Shown here one piece after another: positions 1 through 12,700 of a DNA stretch of 64,000 nucleotides. The position numbers were made by a program, and so were the translations under genes. How positions within the stretch are numbered: the stretch's first letter is position 1; each line of letters opens with the position of its first letter. Source of the stretch: Microglena sp. YARC (taxonomy: Eukaryota > Chlorophyta > Chlorophyceae > Chlamydomonadales > Chlamydomonadaceae); the NCBI GenBank assembly GCA_022414725.1, contig CM039462.1, forward strand, positions 122,345,631-122,409,630, written 5' to 3'. Under the pieces are notes generated by a model. The model ran no database searches. It was not told where the DNA came from and saw only the letters and a list, made by a program, of their open reading frames with translations.

Positions 1-547
1 TCCCCCACCCACCTTCCGCTCGGCTCATCCCCCACCCACCTTCCCCACCCCTCCACCTTCCCCACCCACCACTCTGCTCATCCCCCCCCACCTTCCCCAC
101 CCACCCACCTTCCCCCCCACCCACCTTCCACTCGGCTCATCCTCTACCCACTTTCCCCCCACCTCCCCACCCACCCACCTTCCCCCCACCCACCTTCCAC
201 TCGGCTCATCCTCTACCCACCTTCCACCCACCTCCCCCACCACCCACCTTCCCCCACACCCACCTTCCACTCGGCTCATCCCCCCCCACCTCCCCCACCC
301 ACCTTCCCCCCACCCACCTTCCCCCCCACCCACCTTCCCCCCACCCACCTTCCACTCGGCTCATCCCCCCACACCACCCCCACCCACCTTCCCCCCACCC
401 ACCTTCCCCACCCACCCACCTTCCACCCACCCACCTTCCACTCGGCTCATCCCCCCCCACCTCCCCCACCCACCCACCTTCCACCCACCCACCTTCCACT
501 CGGCTCATCCTCTACCCACCTTCCACCCACCTCCCCCCCCCACCTAC
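1..547 (-). repeat. Tandem echo array of the carboxypeptidase exon end
   Basis: C-rich tandem array. Read on the minus strand, it contains about eight copies of the codons for D-E-P-S-G-R followed by a GTGGGTGGGG-type donor, at about 14-29, 68-80, 125-140, 193-210, 262-280, 347-365, 435-452 and 491-510. The same six codons end the real carboxypeptidase exon at 548. The array is therefore made of duplicated exon ends plus intron start, and any ORF reading through it is an artefact of the repeat. Confidence 0.8.
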
Positions 548-956
548 CTTCCACTTGGCTCATCCCCATGCATGTTGGCCACCATCTTGAACGAGGGCCT
601 ACTCGCCTCTGGCTCTCCTTTAGAGCTAGAGATAGTTATGGCCCACATATCCACACCATTCCCGCTCTTTCCAATGCTGTATGCTCAAACAACAGGTCGG
701 GTGGGGTGGGTGGGTGAGATGGGGTGGGGTGGGCGGGGTCTGTGGGGCGGGGCGGGGTGTGTGAGGGGGTTAGGGGCAATCAGATACTATGCGAGCATGT
801 GAGGGAGTGGATGAGGTTAGTTGGTTGGTTAGTTGGTCTGTTGCTTGGTGGGTGGTGCGTGGGTGGGCAGAGCCTGAGATATTAGAGAAGCATGTAAATA
901 TAAGAGTCTGTGCATGCATGCGGGGCTGAAGATGTTTATTGTGAGTGTGTAAGTTT

Positions 957-987
<31 letters not shown>

Positions 988-992
988 GGGGT

Positions 993-1048
<56 letters not shown>

Positions 1049-2983
1049 GGAGCATGTGCATGAGTAAGGGGACTACCAAACCACACCAACACGCAATCAG
1101 CTCACAGCCACTTTTTTCAGCTTTTTGTAGGTCCAGTTGTGTAGCAAAGTTGTGACGCAGGATTGTGGCGTAGCACGGTATAGGGGGGAGCGCAAAGTGC
1201 GAAGCCTCGGGGTGTTCAGGGGGCAGCATGTCGCACTGGGGTCGCACCGTGTCGCTCAATTTTGACGCATCGTACAAAACAAAATCAGAGCTCACAACTG
1301 TACAAGCTACAAACACCACACCTGATTTTTTTTGCGATGTTAGAGCATCGCTGTATATATTCTGTCATGTATTCTGCCTGCGGTATCAATGGAGCCAAGC
1401 AGGCACAGTCAGTATCAGGGTTTTCTTGAAGGTGCTATAGATAGCACAAGTGCTAAATTACGTACCTTGTGTGTTTTGAGGGGTGCTATGTTAGAAACTT
1501 TGAGGGTTGCCTTTGAAGCAAAACAAGCTGATAGTAGCACCCTAAAAGCTACTAGGAGCACCATGGAGCTACGTAAAGATACTGGTTAATTTTCTGAGAA
1601 GAAGCCCTGGCCATTATGAGATTTTTTCACTTTGGCCAGGATAGGAGCATTTCCTTAAAGCCTTTGTTTTAAAGCAGCAGCACCAACATGCAATGCCTTA
1701 TAGCCATTCAACGGATGATTTGGATTTGGGTTTTCAAAACACTTTGCAGTACGAAGTTGGTCCCCAAACTTGAGAATTTGGCCCAAGAATTCTAACATTT
1801 TAGCCTGAGAATCGAGAATTCTGAGAATTTCTGAGAAATCTGAGGATCCTTAGGAATTGGGCCTGAAAAGGTCGAGGTCAAAACTACTAACCACGATACC
1901 CAAATCGAAATCATCCGCTGAACGGCGTTAAGCTGTGCCCCACTAACATTGTACTACACCAACATTGTGCCATGACCTACTTCCTATAGCGTCAGGTGAG
2001 GTGGCAACAGTTTGGCACCCGACCCACCCACCCACCTGATAACCTACCCCACCCCACCCACACAACTAATAACCTACCCCACCCCACCCACATACTTAAC
2101 AACGCGACCCAACCCAACCCAATGATTTATGCTTGCTCATAATTCCAAAGCTCCAAGCACCCCAGAAGTGGCAAACACCCCAACAAGACCTTGGACATAC
2201 ACTGCTCCGATGAAAAATGCATTGATCCCACGGGACATGCATCACTCCGATAGGATATGCACTGCTCCCCTCAGATCCTGCTCACCAGCTCCTGAGCAAG
2301 GTCCTACAGCTGATCTGGAGTCTCGCTCAAAAGTCTCGGACCAATCCAGATATTTAGTCTTTATCACACACTGTAATCCTGACCCTACCAAATTCTCGGA
2401 TCTAACCCGTCCTCCTAACGCCTTACCTAGGATCTTACCTAACCTTGGACCTAACCTATTCCTCTTACAGAAGGTAGCCCAACAAAATCTCAGACCCAAG
2501 TTATTCCTCTTTGCATAAGTGAAAATAAAACTTTCTTCTAGTCTGCTCAGGTGGGTTTATGTAACAGTCCAGGGGGTAGACAATTAGGCTTTAGGGACTC
2601 GCCCAACCTCAAATAATCAAGATTATTCTAGATTGTCTTTATATTAACAAGCCCGTAAAGATCTGGTCCCCTGGTGAGGTGAGCAATCCCCTATTGGTCC
2701 CTCTGGCACCCCCAAAATTGAAATAAATGCTATCATCATCACTCACCAGCTCTTCATTGGTCATGTACTTAGACAGGAGGAACTGCTGCTTCTCACTCAA
2801 CCCCCCTGAAGCTTCCCCATCACCTGCTACCTTGGCAGATGACAGAAATGATCGAAGCGTAACTTGCTTGCGCAACCCTCGATTCTGTGTTGACGGGATT
2901 AGCAAATGGCCATCTCGGTCTGCCCATGAGTGTGGGGCACATAGCAGCACCCAAAGGATGGAGAAGCAGAAATTAAAGTTCAT
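548..2983 (-). CDS. Secreted M14 metallocarboxypeptidase (SOL1 / carboxypeptidase D-like), partial gene, two exons recognised
   Basis: Probable zinc carboxypeptidase acting in the secretory pathway or outside the cell, removing C-terminal residues from peptides. Exon 1 is complement 2747-2983 (79 codons). It begins with a hydrophobic signal peptide (MNFNFCFSILWVLLCAPHSWA) and ends at a GTGAGT donor after KYMTNEEL, which resembles the start of the catalytic domain. A later exon, complement 548-676, follows a CATACAG acceptor and encodes IGKSGNGVDMW and then NMHGDEPSGR. The HGDE is the M14 zinc-binding HxxE, and the context matches plant SOL1-type enzymes. Its last codon is split (phase 2) at a GTAGGT donor. 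A short linking exon ending in phase 2 must lie between 677 and 2746; I did not find it. The second zinc His and the catalytic Glu would lie beyond the window. The family is seen from the motif; joining the two exons into one gene is inference. Confidence 0.7.
700..2640. repeat. Repeat-filled carboxypeptidase intron
   Basis: It contains (GT)n, poly-G and (GA)n tracts at 956-1048. At 1145-1275 is an interspersed unit related to 7200-7300 and 14,180-14,250, with a shared GTCGCTCAATTTGCGACGC core. At 1420-1590 is a unit rich in 'agcaccctaaaagctac' motifs, shared with 15,918-16,050 and 24,790-24,960. Imperfect inverted repeats around 1680-1735 and 1895-1950 share CGGATGATTT and flank AT-rich DNA. 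At 2556-2636 is a copy of the 'cccaacctcaaataatcaag' family. No conserved exon was seen. Confidence 0.5.
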
Positions 2984-3712
2984 GAGGTGAAAGCGATTAC
3001 ATGGACAGCTTTAGCCGCGTCGATCGATTCAAGAGGAGTGGGAAGGTATATTTGTCTACAGCGTGAGTTGGTGCCAGCTGGCCTTGTGCGACCTTAGAAG
3101 GAGAGTAATGGGGATCGGCGGAGCATGGGGAGCGGTGGGAGCAAGGGGCAAGGGTTCGTGCACAGGAGGGTCTGTCTAACCAGGACCTGGAAGTGTTGGG
3201 GGGAGGAGAAGGCCCGGGGGAGGGGGGTGAAAGAGGGTGGGTGGGTATGTGGGGCTCAGTGCAAACGGATCAGCACCCATGTGATGATGGGTGATGGGTG
3301 TACCATGCAGCATTGTGCAGCATGCACCGGGCATGCACCCACCTTTACTGTGACTTGTCTGCGTATCACCTCGGCATGTCGTACATCGACTGTTGCCAAG
3401 CCAAGCCAAGCCAATCGAAGTCCTCGGTATTCGATCCCATCCTCCATCCACGCCCGGCGCTTCCAGTCTGCCAAATCTGTATTTTCGTCCTTGTTGCCGC
3501 ACTGTACTTTCATCCCCTTCCCATGTTCTTTTGAAAACGTCTCTAGCCTGGGGGAAATCGCAAACTCTAGTTCCTACCCGTTTTGATACCGCTGAATCCT
3601 AGTTGTCGAATCTAACTAGTTTATCTTTGCATCGCCTTAATCCACCTTGCCTGAGACCTGGTAAATCCCGCCTCGCGATCCCGGCACCTCTCGGATTGCG
3701 TAGACTGGCAGG
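2984..3712. promoter_or_regulatory. Divergent intergenic region between carboxypeptidase and IBR5
   Basis: This 729-bp gap separates the start codons of two oppositely oriented genes, so it must hold both promoters and both 5' untranslated regions. I see no clear TATA box. The IBR5 start at 3713 is the first ATG giving the conserved N-terminus. Confidence 0.4.
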
Positions 3713-6700
3713 ATGAAGCAGAAACGTGATAGAGAGGAGGCTTGTTTCATCTGCGGTCACTACCACGACGTGAGTCAGCAAACGATGCACATGGCTTGGG
3801 TGTGTCCGATCAAGCTCAGCAGACTGGCCATGCCCGAACTGGGCCACTAGGGCCCACAGTCAATATTCCATCCCACGCCAAACCCTCGAAATGAGGCACT
3901 CAGGCAAAATTTCCACTTGAATAGACATTTGCTGAGGCATACCAATGGCCGTACATTCAACAGCATCTAACAAGCATTGAACCCTGTAGGCTGCAGAAGC
4001 CTCCCCACCCCCACCCCCCACCCCCCCCATCCCCCCACCCCCACTGTTCAGCTACAGCATAGCTAGGAATGATCTGGCGTCCGGCATGTCCTGGTTAACA
4101 GGGGCTGTCAGAGATAAATATTTTACTCGTGGATGGCATAGTTATCACACAGTTAACAAACTCTTGCAGGTCTTTTCTTTTGGGCCTTTCTTTTCAGCTT
4201 TTCTCAGCAGCATCAGGCAGCTCTTTGAGCCAGCCACTGGGCCAAGACCCAAGATTTCAGAGGTGTTGATAAGCTGATTGTCTCTGCTTCTGGGTGCACC
4301 ATTCTGCTTTAGATTTGGCTGGATACATTGCCAGGGGAATTCCCCTGAAACCGGTATAAGGCCGAAAAGAAAAGCTATGATGGTTAACCACGTTCAGAAT
4401 CTAGCTTTCTGACCTACAGAAAACAATCCCAAGAACCTGCCAAGAATGCTAATTGCATTCAGAATCTAGCTTTCTGACCTCCCACCTGTGTACACCATTC
4501 AAAATGTGGCTATCTGACCTCCCACTAATATCAAACCCAAGCTCGCTCGACTTGACTTTATGCAAATGTTCAAGTAAAGTTTGCTATACTCTTGGCGATA
4601 ATGATTTACTACAAGGGTACAACAGGCGTTAACTCAAGTCGTTCAAAGTGAATGCATCGTTACACTGTTTAGCCTGTTTCCAGAGCCTGGATTGTGCAGT
4701 AGGCAGTGTCAGGGTTAGTTAGTTCTCAAGAGAAAGAAAGGCCCGTGGACATCTGTGCATCATGTGGGCGATGCCAATTTCCAATGTGCAGCATGCGTAC
4801 CTAAGCATGCATGTATGTGGTATGGTGTTGTATGTGTAGGGACCAGCATATCAAATGATGTTGACCAAAGGCGAGTATGATATCGTATGATATCATGCAA
4901 ACTGCATTGTATGATATTGTATATAAAGAGGAACTTAAGCCTTGTCAGACTGCCGGCATCATATGATGACATGATATCACATTGCGGTTCCCTAGGTACG
5001 TGAGTAATGCGCTGGCCCCGCGCTAACAACACCACACGGAACCCTGCTAAAGGAGGCGAAACCAAGCCAAAGTCAACAAAAGTTCAGTCACCTTAACCAA
5101 ACTAAACCCCTTCCCCTTCACACACCACCCTGAAGCTGTCCCATGGCCTGTGCAGTACGATGGCGGCCAGGCATGCTGCATACGTGGTCATGTCATGAGA
5201 TTAACCTAAGTCAACCAAACCAATGTCACCCTAACCAAACCAAACCTCTTCCCCTTCACACACCACCCTGAACCTGTCCCATGGCCTTTGCAGTACGAAG
5301 GTGGCCAGGCATGCTCCATATGTGGTCATGTCATGTCCGTCACTGAGCACAAGGCTCAGGAGGCCATCATGCCGACCGCCATCATATCCGGCTTCCTATA
5401 CCTTGGTAGCTATGACTCCTCCTCAAGAGCGGAGGTGTTGAAGACCATGGGCATCACGCACTGCTTGAATGTAAGAAGGGATGTGAGGGTGGATGAGAGT
5501 GGTGGTGTTATAACCCGTCCCTAGATAGAAGGGAGACCAAGCAAGGTGTTGAGGGCCATGGGAATCGCGCACTGCTTGAATGTAAGTGTTGTTTTGGTTA
5601 CATGGTACCGGTATATCAGTAGGGAACGGCAATATGATACTATGTCATAATATGATATCATATGATGACAGCAGTCTGACTTGGATAAAGTTACCGTTTA
5701 TATACAATATCATATGCAATTTGTATGATATCATTCTCGCCTTAAGTCAACATCACATGATATATCCCTATATATAAGCCTTCTGGTTGCTCACCGTCTG
5801 CTGGCCGAGTTAATATGAGTAGCTTAAACACTACAGATGGGAGGATGGATGTTTGGTGCAGTGTTGTTCTGGGGGACTTCAAAATATGCATCATTAGACA
5901 CAACTGATTTCAAAATCTGAGTCTGCGACGCACCCAGACCCCACAAGATATACCAGACACTCAAAATATGTGCATGTCACCCAACACGCAGCGTGTCAAA
6001 CAAATCTGCTGTGGTGGTGTTATAACCCGCCTCTAGATGGAAGGGTGTCTAAGCACTGTGGTGTAGTTCAGGTATCCCCCATGCTTGAATGCAAGGAGAG
6101 GTAAACATTTCCACACATTCTCACCTCGACCTACCTCTCCCCACACATTCCCTATGGCCCCATCCCCTCCCTACCCTGTACTCCCCCCTCCCCCCCCCCC
6201 CCCAACAACAACAACAACGAAAACAACAACAACAACAACAACTATATTCACCCACCCCACCCGCCCCTGATCTATCCTACCCTACACATCCCCTATCCCC
6301 CAGCAACCACAATTTTTGCCCACCCCACCCTACCTCACCCCACACGTTCCCCATGGCCCATCCCCTCCCAACCCTAAACACCCCCAATTCCCCCCAATAA
6401 CCACCATCTTCACCCACCCCACCCACCCCTACCCTACCCACCCCTACCCTACGCATCCCCCATCCCCCATCCCCCCCCAAAAACCACCATCTTGGCCCAC
6501 CCCACCCCACCCCTCTGCAGACGGTACCCTCCAACCAGGTTCTGTTCAGGAACACCTTTGAGTACTACACCGTGTCCTGCACACCGCCTGACTTCCAAGA
6601 ATGCTTCAATTTTCTCGGTGTGTGAGTTGTTACAGTCCAGGGGTAGCCAACTAGGCTAAAGGGACTCGCCCAAGCATGATATCAAGAGTGGCTAAAATGC

Positions 6701-9700
6701 CTTGCAAGATTGCTTTAATTTTCTAGGTATGCATTGTTGTTACATTTATTAATAAATGTGACAAGAAACATGATATTCAATTATCTGCATAGCATGTACT
6801 CCGGGCCCCAACCGTGTAAAATTTGTTGGGGTTCAGTTCACTAGTGCACGTTTCTACAAGTGCCTTGCCTGTATTCAAGGTTGGGCAGATCCCTTTAGCC
6901 TGTTAGGCTACCCCTGGACTGTAACAACTTACACACCTAGAAAATTGAAGCTTTTTTGGAAGTCAGGCGGTGTGTAGGACACTAAAAAACATACAAAATA
7001 CATGCATGCATTGCGCATGGATGTGTGGTTGTGGGTGTAGGAAGCTCACGATGAAAGGGGGGGGGGGGGGGGGGGGGGGGGGGACAACTATACAAGTGCG
7101 CAACTTGTGGAAGTGTGTGAAGGTCTTTGTTTGCAAGGACACCACGCCATTCTGCTGCTGCATGGCGACGCATGGGTCTGGCTAAACTAGTCAGAAATGG
7201 CCCCCAACCCATCCACGCTTCACGCCCCGCGGGGTTTGGGGGGCAGCGCGTCGCACCGGGGTCGCATCGAGTCACTCAATTTGCGACGCGTCGCGCATAA
7301 CCAAAACAGTGAGTGCGTGAAGTCTTTGCACCATTCCTCAACTGCAGATCTTGTCTCCTGGCCTTAATAAATAAATACATAGTAAGACTTATGACAAGGC
7401 GTGAGGTTCAGGGGACCAGCCCGTCCGCATGCACCGTAAAAATGGAGAAAGGCTACTATGATGGGTTTTTGGTTTCGCAGACTGCTACTGCCCTTGAGCA
7501 CGGACTACCGCGCGACAGCACGGAGGGAAGTCCTCTACCTCTCAGGCAGGTCTGAAATTTGGGAACCTGGCTAGGGCTCGAACTGCAGACCTGTCAGATG
7601 CTGGGTTATACTGAACCATACAGCCTGATCTCGATGGATAGTCTAGAATAATCTTGATTAATTGAGGTTTGACAACCCCCTATAGCCTAATTGACTGCCC
7701 CCTGGGCTGTAACATATATTCAGATGTCAGGCTGTGAGGATGATAAGGCAGTGCAACAAGCAGAATGAACAAAGCAGGTATGTGCCCAAGGTGCTCGTAT
7801 CAGTAAGGCCTGGTAGTGTTGTCTGCAGGTGTAGGGTAATGGTTCACCAGCAGACAACAGCAGTAAGGCTAATGCCCCAAGCGCCCTCGGGTAACATACA
7901 GAAATTTCACTTGAACTTTTCGCGGTGAGGGATCCGAAACCACGCGACGCCTCTGAAACCCCTTGGCGACTTTACAACGTACTTCTCTCTTCCTCCCTCA
8001 AACTTCAGTTTTCAAACAAACCAGACCAGCTACTCAACCACACTAATTCTCCACCTCTTCTCTGCGCTTCGCTGCGCTTCAAGGCTTGCTGCGCAGGCTG
8101 CATTACTTCTGTCTATAATCTGTTCATTATGCTCATTCTTCTGTTCTGTTGCTCTCCTCAGGCGCCCGTACTGAGCGCTCAGTCTTCTGTTGCGTTGCTC
8201 TCATCAGGCGCCCATTCTGAGCGCTAATTCTTCTGTTGTGTTTTTCTCATCAGAATCATTGTTGTCGTGCGTTGTTCTCATCAGAATCATTATTCTGTTG
8301 CGTTGTTCTCATCATAATCATTTCTTATCAGGCGCCCATTCTGAGCGCTCATTATTCTCATCAGGCGCCCATTCTGTCCTAAGAGCTCTTCTGCCTGCGA
8401 GCGTTGGCACCATTCTTCTCACGCATGGTAGGCAGCCGATTGTTTCGAGAAATTTGACTTTCTCCAGATCTTCATGACCATTCCATTTCTTGCGCTTTCA
8501 CCGCACATCCCATCTATGCAATCTCTTTTCGTTGTATCGACGATCGTGAGACTGCCACTGCACGAGTAGAAGAAGCTGCAAGTTTGTAGCTTTGCAATCG
8601 CGCAGATCCGGTGTTCTCGGTATAATCGGAATCTGAGCGTTCGAAGCCTGTTGTAGGTTCAATACCCAGCCTGCACTTTCAGCACGATCTCAGCCCACAG
8701 CTGGAGTGAAGCGTACAAGGTAGGGATAGGGAGGGGAGCGTGGAGGGAGGGTGGAGATGGCTGGGTAGTGTGGGGGGTAGGGGGGTATATTTGGGTGGTG
8801 TGGAGATGACTGGGGGTTAGGTAGGGTGCCAGGGGGATCAATTGAGTGTGTGTCAAGGGGGTGGGGATGGGGGGCAGGAATATTTAGGGGGAAACAGGGA
8901 TCATGTAGGTCCTGGGGGCTGGGGGTGGGGGGGTGTATTTATAGTGGGGAAAGGAAGGGGGCATGTGTTAGACATTTTGGAAAGGGGGAAATATCTTGAC
9001 TAAGTGCATGTGAGTAGGGGGGGGGGGGGGGGGGGGGGGGGGGGTACGTACAAGGGCGTTGCACGTTATATCACCCAGGCTAGAACAGGGCCCAGGACCT
9101 GGGTGGGTGGGGTGGGGGGTGGCCACCGGCCAGACGGGCTACCGTACTAGTACATACATACATACATACATACATGCATAACTGCATAACTGCATACATA
9201 CATAACTACATACAAACATACATAACTGCATACAAACATACATAACTACATACACAACTACATACATACATGCATGCCCCCTACTCTACCTACCTGACTG
9301 CCCGTGTGTACCTCATGTTGCAGACAAGCAGAGTAACATGGATACCAAGGTCTTGGTGTACTGTATGTCAGGTACTTCGAGGTGAGTCATCCGCGTGTGT
9401 GTTTGGGAGAGGGGGGGGGTATGTGGGATGGGTGTGACACAACCCAACTTAAATTCAAACCCTTCAGATCTCCCACCATCGTTACACAACCCAACATGTA
9501 TTTAAACCCTTCAGATATATCACCTCTTCTCCCACAACCCCACATGTATTTAAACCCTTCAGATATCTCACCTTTTCTCCCACAACCCAACATGTATTTA
9601 AACCCTTCAGATATATCACCTCTTCTCCGACAACGCAACATGTATTTAAACCCTTCAGATATATCACCTCTTCTCCCACAACGCAACATGTATTTAAACC

Positions 9701-12700
9701 CTTCAGATATATCACCTCTTCTCCCACAACCCAACATGTATTTAAACCCTTCAGATATATCACCTATTTTCCAACTAACCAACTATCATTCAAACTTTCA
9801 GATCCCCCACAGTCGTCATTGGCTACCTGATGAAAGTGAAGAACTGGCGACTGGCTGAGAGCTATAAATGGGTGAAGTCCAAACGCTCATCTGTGAGCAT
9901 CCAACCTGGTGAGTTGTTGGAGTGGAACGAATGAATGATGGTGACATGATGATGATGATGATGATGATGATTACATGACCCTGGTCAGTTGCTGGTGTGG
10001 AATGAATGAATGGTGATGACATGGCGGTGATGATGATGATGATTACATGACCCTGGTCAGTTGCTGGTGTGGAATGAATGAATGGTGATGACATGGCGGT
10101 GATGATGATGATGATTACATGACCCTGGTCAGTTGCTGGTGTGGAATGAATGAATGGTGATGACATGGCGGTGATGATGATGATGATTACACGACCCTGG
10201 TCAGTTGCTGGTGTGGAATGAATGAATGGTGATGACATGGCGGTGATGATGATGATGATTACATGACCCTGGTCAGTTGCTGGTGTGGAATGAATGATGA
10301 TGATGACATGGCGGTGATGATGATGATGATTACATGACCCTGGTCAGTTGCTGGTGTGGAATGAATGAATGGTGATGACATGGCGGTGATGATGATGATG
10401 ATTACATGACCCTGGTCAGTTGTTGGTGTGGAATGAATGATGATGATGACATGGCGGTGATGATGATGATGATTACATGACCCTGGTCAGCCGATGGTGT
10501 AGAATGAATGAATGGTGATGACATGGCAGTGATGATGATGTTGATAACATGGCCCTGGTGCCCTACTTCAAGACGTCAAGTGTGCCCATGGCTTGATCAA
10601 TTCAAAGGTGATTTAAGAACATCAAATGGGAGGGCGATAAGCACTCCTCCACATCCCCACTCTCCCTCCCTTCCTCCCTCCCTTTATGCATCCCTAAGCT
10701 GCAGTACTCCGTTCCACACCACCATCTGATCAGATGCCTATTAGGTACATTGGTAGAGAACAACATGACACCACTGCAACACAGCACGCAACACAGCACG
10801 CCACACAGCCCGAACATCCAACCTGGTGCATTGTTAGTGTGGAATGAATGGCAGGGTGATATGCACCCCTCTTCCTCATCCCCACCCTCTTTCCCTTCAT
10901 GCTGCCCTACCTTGGCGTACTAAGTTCCACACCACAATAACACGGAACCGCTACAACACAGCACGCCACATGGCCTGAACATCCAACCAACAACATCAAC
11001 AACAACAGCATTGCATGCGACACCATACAGCATGCCTCACTGCCTCATTCAGAGCCGCATGACCAAACACAGCTAGACAAGAAAATCAAGAGCAGCGTCA
11101 ACAACAACAACACCAAAATGGCACCGGACACCACACATCATGCCCCTCAGTCTAATTCAGAGCCTCGAGGACCAAGCACAGTCAAACAAAAACATAATCA
11201 GCATTGACAACTAGACCAAAAATAACAAGAATAAAAACATTAACAATAGCAACAACAGCAGCAATAGCATATGCTACAAATATAACAAGAATATCAACAA
11301 CAACAACAACAACAACAACAACAGCAGCAGCAACCATAACATGAACAACAACAAATGTATCTGTCTGTTTTGCAGAGGATGAACGGCGATTGATAGAGTT
11401 GGAGGTGAAAATGTACGGCTCAACCTCCACACCTCTTGGGCTGGCAGCATTAGATACAGGTGGGTGCCACGAAAAGGGCTGGCAGCATTTGACGCAGGTG
11501 GGCGCCATGAAAATGTACGGCTCAACCTCTACACCTCAAGGGCTGGCAGCATTAGGTGCAGGTGGGTGCCACGAAAAGGGCTGGCAGCATTAGGTACAGG
11601 TGGGCGCCACAAAAAGGGCTGGCAGCATTAGATGCAGGTGGGTGCCATGAAAATGTACGGCTCAACCGCTACACCTCAAGGGCTGGCAGCATTGGATACG
11701 GGTGGGTGCCATATACCTGATTTGTTATGAAAGTTGCTTTGGCAGCATTAGAGACTGGGGCGGCCAGCTCATCAAGTGTATCTTTCAATTAGCCCCTCCT
11801 GGGGAAAAGGCGATTGACAGAGTTAGAGATGAAAATGTACGGCTCAACCACAACACCTCATGGGCTTGCAGCGATATATACAGGTGGGTGTCACATAGCA
11901 ACTTTATTGCTCATGTTTTGAAGGACTTTCACCCCAGGAAGTGGGACCCCGCACACAAAATAGTGCCCATTGAGGGTTCAGAACGAAATGCAGAGAGAGT
12001 CCTACAGAAGTAGGAAGTTCCCGATGGAAAGGCGAGTTTGTATATGTGTTACAGTGTCATATACACAGGGAACGGCAATGTGATGTCATTTCATTATATG
12101 ATGCCGGCAGTCTGACTAGGCTAAAGTTACCATTTTTATGCAATATCATATGATGCAGTTTGATATCATACTCGCCTTTGGTCAACATCATATGATATGC
12201 TGGTCCAAACATATACCTGATTTGTTATGAACGTTGCTTTGGCAGCATTAGAGACAGGGAGGAACAGTTCATAAAGTGTTTCTTTCAATAACCTCCTCCT
12301 GGGAAAATCGTTGTTGATTTTCATTGTTTGAGGTTGGGCAAATCCCTTTAGCTAAAGTGGGTACTCCTGGACACATACATACATATATATACATATATAT
12401 CCGTAAGTGCCAAGTCTTAGAACGCCATAAGTTGAATCGCCATTGCGATTTAGGGTCCAACATGACCCCAACTGCTCGGAATTTAATTCTGAGTAGATAA
12501 TATTGTCCGCAAAAGCGTTAGCTAGGCGCGCAGCTAATTTCTGTTTGCATTCGCATCTGGCTGCGAGCAGCCCAGCTCTGGAGCCAGATGGCAGTACACG
12601 ATATGCACATATAGAGCTTGGATCGACTTCAACCAGATCGTGGTACGGGATCGCTCGAGCTACCGCAAATGAAATTTCAGCGGGATGAAAGGCATATCAA

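Noticed and set aside
25..508. Gly/Trp-rich ORFs at the left edge
   Set aside because: Produced by the C-rich echo array; only the DEPSGR codons are exon-derived and the frames are not maintained between units.
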